A stretch of 12,128 nucleotides of DNA from Planctomycetota bacterium (GTDB taxonomy: Bacteria > Planctomycetota > Phycisphaerae > Sedimentisphaerales > Anaerobacaceae), in contig JAGLNB010000170.1 of assembly GCA_023139715.1 (NCBI GenBank), positions 1 to 12,128 of the forward strand. Direction: 5' to 3'. Below are positions 6,637-12,128 of the stretch, piece after piece. The notes below the pieces were generated by a model. It saw only the letters and a program-made list of their open reading frames with translations, searched no databases and had not been told where the DNA came from. Both the position numbers and the translations under genes were made by a program. Positions within the stretch are counted from its first letter, which is position 1; every line of letters starts with the position of its first letter.

Positions 6637-7413
6637 TCAAAAGTTTGTAATATCATCTCTTGTGCCGTAGAGGCCGTCGGCTCCGGCCGAAATAAGTATG
6701 TATGAGTCCGGTCGATATGGCCAATCTATCGTTATTTGTGAATCGTAAATTCCACCGATTCCATTAGAATAAAAATTGGGGTCAGTAAGCGCGTGGTCAA
6801 CATCACTTTCTGAGTCGTTTTCTTTGACTTTATCTAAAGCAATGAGAGGGCTGTTGTCAGTATAATCGTAAATGTCAGCAGCAACTTTTGTTGACGTATC
6901 TGCTCTGTAATAGAGTATTGGTGTGCCGGCTTTAACGGATTTATTGTTGACAGTTGTTTTTCTTACGCCGAACGTATCGCAAAGAACAAAGGTGTTTGGG
7001 TCGAACGCAGCATTAAATAATTGGCCGAGATTGAATGCGTTGGCTGTAGCAAGTTCAAGATAACGACCTCTTCTTTCTTCAAGATTTGTTGTGGGGTACT
7101 TACCTCCTCCATTTGCTTTCCATTCTGATTCAGGATGAAAGCCGAGCAAATCCCAGCCGAGCAGGGCTTCGGACAGCATTTGAGCGCCGGTATAAGCGGA
7201 ACTATTCATATCTGACGGCGGGTAATCGCCGTAATCATTTCTAAAAGCTGTCAGAGCAAGTGCTATATTTGCCAGCCGAGCTTTTTGAGCTGACTCCTTT
7301 GCGACTCTGCGAACCATATTTGCCGAAGGTAGAAGGATAGCAATCAAAATCGCAATTATCGTAATTGCGGTCAGCAGTTCAACAACCGTAAACCCGTGTT
7401 TTCCGTGTTTCAT
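6637..7413 (-). CDS. GspG-like pseudopilin (second of two paralogues)
   Basis: A 258-residue protein with a 7-residue leader MKHGKHG, then FTVVELLTAITIIAILIAILLPS (Glu at +5). The long helix continues to about residue 60. The C-terminus reads SAGADGLYGTRDDITNF, matching the calcium-binding loop of GspG ('S.GaDG..G....DI.NW'). The middle carries a block shared with the neighbouring paralogue: GWDLLGFHPES, FVLCD and GTPILYY. At nearly twice the length of canonical GspG, it has an insertion between the helix and the loop. The start is ATG 7413, because AAGGTGA (7419-7425) lies 5 bases before it. An upstream GTG at 7420-7422 is part of that ribosome site. Likely a shaft subunit or a specialised variant; which paralogue is the major one cannot be told. 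Confidence 0.85.
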   Translation of the reverse strand: MKHGKHGFTVVELLTAITIIAILIAILLPSANMVRRVAKESAQKARLANIALALTAFRNDYGDYPPSDMNSSAYTGAQMLSEALLGWDLLGFHPESEWKANGGGKYPTTNLEERRGRYLELATANAFNLGQLFNAAFDPNTFVLCDTFGVRKTTVNNKSVKAGTPILYYRADTSTKVAADIYDYTDNSPLIALDKVKENDSESDVDHALTDPNFYSNGIGGIYDSQITIDWPYRPDSYILISAGADGLYGTRDDITNF

Positions 7414-7418
7414 AGTAA

Positions 7419-7425
7419 TCACCTT
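7419..7425 (-). promoter_or_regulatory. ribosome binding site that fixes the second gspG-like start
   Basis: AAGGTGA on the minus strand lies 5 bases upstream of ATG 7411-7413. It contains the GTG at 7420-7422, which would otherwise be taken as a longer start. Confidence 0.75.
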
Positions 7426-7451
7426 TTGTTTAGCTCTTTATCTTTTTTTCA

Positions 7452-7488
7452 CCTGTCCGACATAGCCCGTCAGGGCGAAGGCGGATTG
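7452..7488. repeat. hairpin-forming dispersed repeat (TCCG...CGGA type)
   Basis: TCCGAC (7456-7461) pairs with GGCGGA (7480-7485) with one mismatch. After a 3x3 internal loop, GCCC (7465-7468) pairs with GGGC (7473-7476) around a 4-base loop. The words TGTCCG..., GCGAAGGCGGA resemble a repeat I recall in intergenic regions of many environmental bacteria. There is no T run after the hairpin in either direction, so it is not an intrinsic terminator. It lies in the 161-base gap between the two gspG-like genes. Confidence 0.55.
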
Positions 7489-7502
7489 TTCATAGTTCAT
7501 TG
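7489..7502 (-). repeat. two 7-bp units in the gspG-gspG gap
   Basis: On the minus strand CAATGAA (7496-7502) and CTATGAA (7489-7495) are adjacent, matching the YWAYNAA word pattern. They lie between the two other repeat elements of this gap. Confidence 0.45.
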
Positions 7503-7510
7503 AAAGAAAC

Positions 7511-7547
7511 AGATTGCCACGCCGACCAAAGGTCAGCTCGCAATGAC
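7511..7547 (-). repeat. dispersed palindromic element, half copy in opposite orientation
   Basis: On the minus strand this begins with GTCATTGCGAG (7537-7547) and ends with CGTGGCAATCT (7511-7521). Both are identical to the left half of the element at 6523-6599. The bases between differ but still form a hairpin (GACC-ttt-GGTC, 7524-7534). The right half of the palindrome is missing. Confidence 0.75.
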
Positions 7548-7555
7548 AAAAAAAA

Positions 7556-7569
7556 CTACGAATTACCAA
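7556..7569 (+). repeat. two 7-bp units before the end of the first gspG-like gene
   Basis: CTACGAA (7556-7562) and TTACCAA (7563-7569) are adjacent on the plus strand and fit the YWAYNAA pattern. They lie 5 bases beyond the stop codon of the gspG-like gene at 7575-8456. Confidence 0.4.
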
Positions 7570-7574
7570 CTGTT

Positions 7575-8456
7575 TTAATCACTGAAATTGTATATATCAT
7601 CCGGTGTGCCGTAGAGGCCGTCATAGCCGGCTGAAAGCAGAATGTAAGAATCCGATTTACGCGGCCTTCCGTTTGCTATGTTAATTTTGTCATCGTTTAT
7701 CTTGTCATAAAAGTATGTTATTACATCACTGGCACCATTTGCTGAATCCATGGGGTGATTGGCATCGGTATCAAATGATACGCCAAGCCCTACCAACTCG
7801 TCATTATCTGCGTAATTGTAAATATTACTAGTGGCACCTATGGTTCCACCATTAGTAGTTGTGGGGTTGGTTGTGCCGGATGTCTTGGCTTTGTAGTAGA
7901 GGATTGGCATACCAAGTTTTCTTGCCCCATAATTGCCGAGATTTGTTGTGTTTGTATAAACATCGCACAAAACAAATGAATTCGGGCCGAAGGGAGTAGT
8001 GGCAGCATATATGTTTTCCATGGCATACGCATTGGCATTATTGAGCTGAAGATATGGTCCTTTTCTTGCTCTCAGATTGTCTGTGTCAGCGTTGTCATAG
8101 ACAGTTGTACCGACGGCATCATCACCATCTGCCATAAAATCTGAATCCGGATGAAAACCGAGTAAATCCCAGCCAACCATAGCTTCAGCCAGTTTCATTG
8201 CTCCGCAATACGAAGTGCTATCTGCGTCTTCTTCGCCGGAATTGGGATAACCGTCAAACTCGGTCTGGAAAAGCTCCATAGCAACGTCAATACTATGAAA
8301 CTGAGCGTGCTGGCGAACTGAGCGTGCAAATTGGCGAACCCTATTCAAAGATGGAACAAGCAAACTAATCAAAATTACGATGACACTCATAACAGTTAAT
8401 AATTCTATAATCGTAAAAGCTTTTTTCCTGCCGAATTGTTTAATTACTGTTCTCAC
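7575..8456 (-). CDS. GspG-like pseudopilin (first of two paralogues)
   Basis: A 293-residue protein with a 13-residue leader ending GRKKA, then FTIIELLTVMSVIVILISLLVPS. Glu is at +5, but the residue before the cleavage point is Ala, not the usual Gly; prepilin peptidases tolerate this less well. The C-terminus SAGYDGLYGTPDDIYNF is a GspG-type calcium-loop signature. It shares GWDLLGFHPDS, FVLCD, MPILYYKA and KSDSYILLSAG with the downstream paralogue, so the pair arose by duplication. It has extra Gly/Thr/Asn-rich loops (around 195-215). The start codon is GTG with a strong AAGGAGA 6 bases upstream. It follows pilC by 47 bases with no terminator between, so it belongs to the same transcript. 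Confidence 0.85.
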   Translation of the reverse strand: MRTVIKQFGRKKAFTIIELLTVMSVIVILISLLVPSLNRVRQFARSVRQHAQFHSIDVAMELFQTEFDGYPNSGEEDADSTSYCGAMKLAEAMVGWDLLGFHPDSDFMADGDDAVGTTVYDNADTDNLRARKGPYLQLNNANAYAMENIYAATTPFGPNSFVLCDVYTNTTNLGNYGARKLGMPILYYKAKTSGTTNPTTTNGGTIGATSNIYNYADNDELVGLGVSFDTDANHPMDSANGASDVITYFYDKINDDKINIANGRPRKSDSYILLSAGYDGLYGTPDDIYNFSD

Positions 8457-8462
8457 TTTTAT

Positions 8463-8469
8463 TCTCCTT
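8463..8469 (-). promoter_or_regulatory. ribosome binding site supporting a GTG start
   Basis: AAGGAGA on the minus strand lies 6 bases before the GTG at 8454-8456 and supports this non-ATG start. Confidence 0.75.
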
Positions 8470-8503
8470 AAATTATTTCATTTTATATTTGGTTAATTAT
8501 TTT

Positions 8504-9757
8504 TTACATGCCTCCCAGACTGCTTATAACCTGTATCATCGGAAGGAACACAGCCATAACAATAAAAGCAACAGCTACGCCGAGCACGATAATCATAACT
8601 GGTTCAAGCAGCGACATAAGCGAGGCCACGAGAACATCGACCTGCTCGTCATAATTGTCAGCTACTTTTACGAGCATTTTATCCAGATCGCCTGTTTCTT
8701 CGCCTACCGAAACCATATTTGTAACAATCAGGTCAACAGTTTTGGATTGTTTTAACGGGCCGGCGAACGTATCGCCTTTTCTAATAGAATTATGAACTTT
8801 CTTCAGCATATTCGAGAAAACTTCGTTGCCTACCGTATCACTGGTAACATTAATTGCATCTAAAATTGGTACGCCGGCACTGATTAACGTTCCGAGCGTT
8901 CGTGTCCATCTCGTAACAGCTACTTTGCTGCCGATTTGGCCGACCACCGGTAATTTCAGACTTATTGTATCCAAAACTAATTTTCCGGTGTGAAATTTTG
9001 CTATCGTCTTGAGCATCATTACGAAGACAAATGGTACGCCCAGTAGAACGAGCCATCCAAAATCATTTGCAATCCAGCCGCTTATGCCGAGTACAGCTTG
9101 GGTTACAGGGTTCATCTCTTCGCCGCCTGACATTTCGGTTAATACTTCGCTGAATTTTGGTATCACATATTTCATCAAGCCGAGAAGAATTGCAAAAGCG
9201 GCACCTAAAACCGTTAGCGGATAAATCATTGCGCTTTTTACTCGTGATTTTAGTTTTTGTGCCTTTTCCATAAAGTCCGCTATACGAGACAATATAAGGT
9301 CGAGAACACCACCTGTTTCGCCAGCTGCGACCATATTCACGAAGAGCCGGTCGAAACTTTTCGGAAATCTGCCCATTGCTTCCGACAGAGTTGAGCCGCC
9401 TTCAATATCGTCAGCCACATAACCAATAACTTTTTTAAATGTTCCGGCCTTCTGCTGTTCCTGCAAAATACGCAGAGACCGCAAAATCGGCAGGCCTGCA
9501 TCCTGAAGAGTTGAAAGCTGTCTTGCGAATTGTGTTATTAATTTCACCTTGACTCTTCCGCCGGCACCGCGTCTTTTTTTCGGTTTGGTAATAGCTTTTA
9601 TAGCGGATTGTTTTGCTGCACCGCGAGCACGAACCTTTGTTGGAAAGTAGCCCATATTGCGAACTTTGCTTATTGCTTCTTTCTGGCTAAGGGCTTCAAC
9701 TTCGTTTTTTATTTCCACACCGTTTGCGTCAAGCGCTGTATATTGAAAAGTTGGCAT
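8504..9757 (-). CDS. pilC: PilC/GspF-family inner-membrane platform protein
   Basis: This 417-residue protein has the full T2SSF layout. A short N-terminal module (YTALDANG...EALSQKEAISKVRNMGYFPTKVR, 6-43) is followed by a basic linker (about 50-72). The first F domain (about 75-197) contains QLSTLQDAGLPIL, EGGSTLSEAM and AAGETGGVLDLIL. The second (about 278-409) contains TLGTLISAGVPILDA and VGEETGDLDKML. Hydrophobic segments lie at about 174-200, 233-252 and 382-410. The family sits in the inner membrane, binds the assembly ATPase and turns to lift pilin subunits into the fibre. ATG 9757 has an excellent AGGAGG 8 bases upstream. It follows pilB by 39 bases in the same operon. Confidence 0.95.
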   Translation of the reverse strand: MPTFQYTALDANGVEIKNEVEALSQKEAISKVRNMGYFPTKVRARGAAKQSAIKAITKPKKRRGAGGRVKVKLITQFARQLSTLQDAGLPILRSLRILQEQQKAGTFKKVIGYVADDIEGGSTLSEAMGRFPKSFDRLFVNMVAAGETGGVLDLILSRIADFMEKAQKLKSRVKSAMIYPLTVLGAAFAILLGLMKYVIPKFSEVLTEMSGGEEMNPVTQAVLGISGWIANDFGWLVLLGVPFVFVMMLKTIAKFHTGKLVLDTISLKLPVVGQIGSKVAVTRWTRTLGTLISAGVPILDAINVTSDTVGNEVFSNMLKKVHNSIRKGDTFAGPLKQSKTVDLIVTNMVSVGEETGDLDKMLVKVADNYDEQVDVLVASLMSLLEPVMIIVLGVAVAFIVMAVFLPMIQVISSLGGM

Positions 9758-9765
9758 TGCAGATG

Positions 9766-9771
9766 CCTCCT
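9766..9771 (-). promoter_or_regulatory. ribosome binding site of pilC
   Basis: A full AGGAGG on the minus strand, 8 bases before ATG 9757. It is one of the strongest in the operon. Confidence 0.75.
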
Positions 9772-9796
9772 ATGTAAGAATTACAACTTGTTGTTT

Positions 9797-11560
9797 TTAT
9801 CCTTCTGACATTGTTTCTTTCAGTATTTCATCTATTGTAGTAGCGCCGTCATAAAGCGCAGCTAATCCATTTTCTCTTAATAATCGCATGCCGGATTTTT
9901 GAGCGGCTGCACGTAGGACGTTAGTTGATGCCTGGTTCATAATCAGTTCACGCAGTTCATCGTTCAGCATCATGATTTCAAAAATAGCCATTCGACCCTT
10001 ATATCCGGTGCTGTTACATTTGTCACATCCACGTCCGTAATAAATATTTTTGCCCTTAATATCATCCGGTGTAATGGAAAGTTCTTTTAGCTGGGTTTCG
10101 GTCGGCTTAAACGGCGTTTTGCAATTTGTGCATATTTTTCTTACCAGCCGTTGTGCAACAATGCCTTCTAATGTTGCGGTAATGAGAAATGGTTCTACGC
10201 CGAGATCTAAAAGTCGTGCAATTGAACTTGGAGCGTCATTTGTATGCAGCGTGGTAAACACAAGGTGTCCGGTTAATGATGCCTGAGCTGCGATTTCAGC
10301 CGTTTCAAGGTCGCGGACTTCGCCGACCAGTATAATATCAGGGTCCTGCCGCAGAATTGAACGCAGACATTTTGCAAAGGTAAGGCCTATTTCCGATCTC
10401 ATTTGTATCTGAACAAGGCCGTCAATGTCGTATTCAACAGGGTCTTCAGTGGTGATTATTTTTCTCTCAATATCGTTAAGCTCCGTCAGGGCAGCATAAA
10501 GCGTAGTAGTTTTACCGCTACCGGTGGGGCCTGTAACAGCTACAATCCCATTTGGTTTGCGGATGAGCCGATGAACCAGAGCCAGGTCTTCCTGTCTAAA
10601 TCCTATTTTTTCCAAATCCAAATCAACCTGCGTTCTATCAAGAACACGAAGCACAATGCTTTCTCCGAACATAGTAGGCAAAACACTAACACGTAAATCA
10701 ATTGAGTTACCCTGAACGGTTAATGAAATTCTGCCATCCTGAGGCAGTCGTCTTTCGGCAATGTCCAGATTTGCCATAACTTTTATACGCGAACTAAGGG
10801 CAGCTGCAATGTGTCTTGGTGGGGGGATCATTTCGTAGAGTACACCATCAATACGATATCGCATTTTATATTCTTTTTCAAACGGCTCAAAGTGTATGTC
10901 AGAGGCCTTGTCGCGTATGGCCTGGAGCAGAACCAGGTTTAAGAGTTTTTTTACAGGATTCGATTCGGATAATTCCTTTAGCTCGTCTAAGTCGATGCTT
11001 TGGTTTCTGCCGTCAAATTCTGCGAGGAAACTATCGCCTTGTATTTCACCTATCAGTTCGTTGATATTTTCTTCTTTTGCACTATAGTATTTGTTTAGGG
11101 TGTTTTCTAACGCATCAGGGTCGGCGATTTTTGCTGTAACTTTGAATCCCATAAGCGTACTTAAATCGTCAGTAGCTCTGAAATTTTCAGGATTGTCGAG
11201 GACTATGCTCAACTCATTTTTCTTTTTGTTGTATTCTAACGGTATGATGTGATAGGTATTTGCCATTTGAGCTGGAACTTTTTCTATCACATCAGGAGGT
11301 ATTTCTACGTTGTTTAGGTCGACATATTCCATGCCCTGTTGAGCGGCTAATGCTATTCGCAACTGATCTTTGTCTATCAGGCCAAGCTCAATGAACAATT
11401 GGCCTATTTGTGCCGATTCTGTGGTGCTATGCCGTTGTTTTTGTATTTTAAGGCATTCATGAACTTTTTCTCTCGTTAAAATGCCCATTTTTATAAGCAC
11501 TCTTCCCAGAGTTCTGCTTTTTAGTTGTTCTATTGGAGGTGTGTTTTTTGCTGCTCTCAT
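9797..11560 (-). CDS. pilB: PilB/GspE-family assembly ATPase
   Basis: A 587-residue hexameric cytoplasmic ATPase that drives pilin polymerisation. The N-terminus has two 24-residue LG...Q motifs of MshEN type (about 17-40 and 51-74). The N2 domain has the usual LLNLVLLQAIRDKASDIHFEP block (about 206-226). Walker A is GPTGSGKT (344-351), the Asp/Walker B region DPDIILVGEVRD (406-417), and the His box LTGHLVFTTLHTND (429-442). A zinc-type tetracysteine is present: CTNC (477-480) and CDKC (512-515). All catalytic motifs look intact. An in-frame TTG at 11585-11587 would add nine residues, but it would sit only a few bases from the predicted transcription start, with no spaced ribosome site. ATG 11560 is therefore chosen. 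The symbol pilB rests on the adjacent pilT; gspE is the alternative. Confidence 0.95.
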   Translation of the reverse strand: MRAAKNTPPIEQLKSRTLGRVLIKMGILTREKVHECLKIQKQRHSTTESAQIGQLFIELGLIDKDQLRIALAAQQGMEYVDLNNVEIPPDVIEKVPAQMANTYHIIPLEYNKKKNELSIVLDNPENFRATDDLSTLMGFKVTAKIADPDALENTLNKYYSAKEENINELIGEIQGDSFLAEFDGRNQSIDLDELKELSESNPVKKLLNLVLLQAIRDKASDIHFEPFEKEYKMRYRIDGVLYEMIPPPRHIAAALSSRIKVMANLDIAERRLPQDGRISLTVQGNSIDLRVSVLPTMFGESIVLRVLDRTQVDLDLEKIGFRQEDLALVHRLIRKPNGIVAVTGPTGSGKTTTLYAALTELNDIERKIITTEDPVEYDIDGLVQIQMRSEIGLTFAKCLRSILRQDPDIILVGEVRDLETAEIAAQASLTGHLVFTTLHTNDAPSSIARLLDLGVEPFLITATLEGIVAQRLVRKICTNCKTPFKPTETQLKELSITPDDIKGKNIYYGRGCDKCNSTGYKGRMAIFEIMMLNDELRELIMNQASTNVLRAAAQKSGMRLLRENGLAALYDGATTIDEILKETMSEG

Positions 11561-11598
11561 TTTATTATCCGATTCAATTAATCCCAACCTTAATTACC

Positions 11599-11627
11599 AT
11601 TATAGGCTACTAACATCTTTTTGGCAA
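11599..11627 (-). promoter_or_regulatory. sigma-70 promoter of the pilB-gspK operon
   Basis: On the minus strand TTGCCA (11622-11627, 5 of 6 to consensus), a 17-base spacer and TATAAT (11599-11604, 6 of 6) form a near-ideal promoter. Transcription should start about 30 bases before the pilB ATG. No comparable promoter was found further down the operon. Confidence 0.75.
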
Positions 11628-11697
11628 AGAAATTACGAATTAGACACTTAGTTACCAAGACTATCGCTATTTAGCTGTTTTTTAATTTTATATGCCT

Positions 11698-11731
11698 TTA
11701 TTTGCCCCAAAAGACAGTTTTTGCCAAATAA
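11698..11731. repeat. imperfect hairpin upstream of the pilB promoter
   Basis: TTATTTG (11698-11704) pairs with CAAATAA (11725-11731), and inside it CAAAA (11708-11712) pairs with TTTTG (11719-11723) around a 6-base loop. It lies between the pilT terminator and the pilB promoter. It may be an operator or a chance AT-rich structure. Confidence 0.35.
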
Positions 11732-11740
11732 CCCTATTAG

Positions 11741-11777
11741 AAAAAATACCAGCTAAATAATTTTATGCTGGTATTTT
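11741..11777 (-). terminator. intrinsic terminator after pilT
   Basis: AAAATACCAGC (11743-11753) and GCTGGTATTTT (11767-11777) form a perfect 11-bp stem around a 13-base loop. Read leftward, the distal arm ends in an unbroken run of six T. The hairpin lies about 30 bases after the pilT stop. It should separate pilT transcription from the pilB operon. On the plus strand the arm also ends in four T, so weak bidirectional action is possible. Confidence 0.85.
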
Positions 11778-11806
11778 AAAAATATTTTTATCTGAATTTT
11801 ATAAGA

Positions 11807-12128
11807 CTATGTTTTCAAAATTGGTCCAACATCATCTAATCCGCTATCCGGGCCTTTTCTTTTGCTGCTCTTTGCCTTGCCGATGGCCTTTTCGTGCAGT
11901 GCACTTGGCTGGCGTGCCTTGTCGAGCATTTCCTCCAGCGTGATTTTGCCACTGTCATAGAGTTGCCAGAGGTGGTCGTCAAGCAGCTGCATTCCGAGTT
12001 TTTTGCCTGTTTGAATACTTGAATCAATTCGATATGCTTTATTTTCACGAATCAGATTTGCGATGGCAGGCGTTATGACCATAAATTCATATGCCGCAAT
12101 TCGGCCCTTGCCAACTGCTACCGGGCAA
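11807..12128 (-). CDS. pilT: PilT twitching-motility retraction ATPase, C-terminal part (5' end outside window)
   Basis: The frame is open to the window edge; the visible 106 residues begin CPVAVGKGRIAAYEF and end GPILKT. GRIAAYEFMVITPAIANLIRENKAYRI matches the PilT C-terminal region. AIANLIRE corresponds to the conserved AIRNLIRE motif needed for retraction in studied PilT proteins, with Ala for the first Arg. QTGKKLGMQLLDDHLWQLYDSGKITLEEMLDKA follows as expected. PilT is the hexameric cytoplasmic ATPase that depolymerises type IV pili. Walker motifs lie outside the window. An internal ATG (12080-12082) is not the start because homology continues upstream of it. The gene is followed by its own terminator. 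Confidence 0.92.
   Translation of the reverse strand, partial: CPVAVGKGRIAAYEFMVITPAIANLIRENKAYRIDSSIQTGKKLGMQLLDDHLWQLYDSGKITLEEMLDKARQPSALHEKAIGKAKSSKRKGPDSGLDDVGPILKT

Noticed and set aside
7452..7488. Hairpin between the gspG-like genes as an intrinsic terminator
   Set aside because: In the operon's direction the hairpin is followed by an A-rich, not T-rich, run, so it does not fit a terminator.
11585..11587. TTG start for pilB giving 596 residues
   Set aside because: It lies about five bases from the predicted transcription start with no room for a ribosome site. ATG 11560 fits better.

Overview
The window carries one long leftward (minus-strand) gene cluster for a type IV filament machine, flanked by the 3' end of pilT on the right and a convergent yjbQ-family gene on the left. 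Its moderately AT-rich sequence, unusually large pseudopilins full of Asp-Pro-Asn (DPN) tripeptides, and the giant GspK-like protein with DGDG loops resemble what I know from Planctomycetota, probably the class Phycisphaerae. That taxonomic call is an inference; there is no rRNA or marker gene here to prove it.

Layout from right to left. Positions 11807-12128 hold the last 106 residues of a PilT retraction ATPase, followed by a strong intrinsic terminator (11741-11777). A near-consensus sigma-70 promoter (11599-11627) then starts a probable eight-gene operon: pilB/gspE ATPase (9797-11560), pilC/gspF platform protein (8504-9757), two paralogous GspG-like pseudopilins (7575-8456 and 6637-7413), a GspH/FimT-like pseudopilin (5745-6527), a GspI/PilV-like pseudopilin (4917-5744), a GspJ/PilW-like pseudopilin (4114-4914), and a 1104-residue GspK/PilX-like protein (737-4051). 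The H-I-J genes are almost contiguous (TAAATG junction, then a 2-nt gap), which suggests translational coupling. No secretin, PilMNO/GspLM or prepilin peptidase gene is present, so those parts must be encoded elsewhere.

How they work together (family knowledge): PilB powers assembly through PilC, GspG-like subunits form the filament shaft, the H/I/J/K-type proteins form the tip or priming complex, and PilT would power retraction. Both GspG-like proteins keep a GspG-type calcium-loop signature at the C-terminus, which points to a pseudopilus-like fibre.

The intergenic gaps are unusually rich in small repeats. There are two copies of a GTCATTGCGAG / CTCGCAATGAC palindromic dispersed element, one supplying the start codon of the gspH-like gene. 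There is a separate TCCG...CGGA hairpin repeat, and short arrays of heptamers (YWAYNAA) at several gene junctions. The left 289 bases hold nested short repeats, a 10-bp inverted repeat and a promoter reading into yjbQ. No tRNA, rRNA, CRISPR array or complete insertion sequence was seen.
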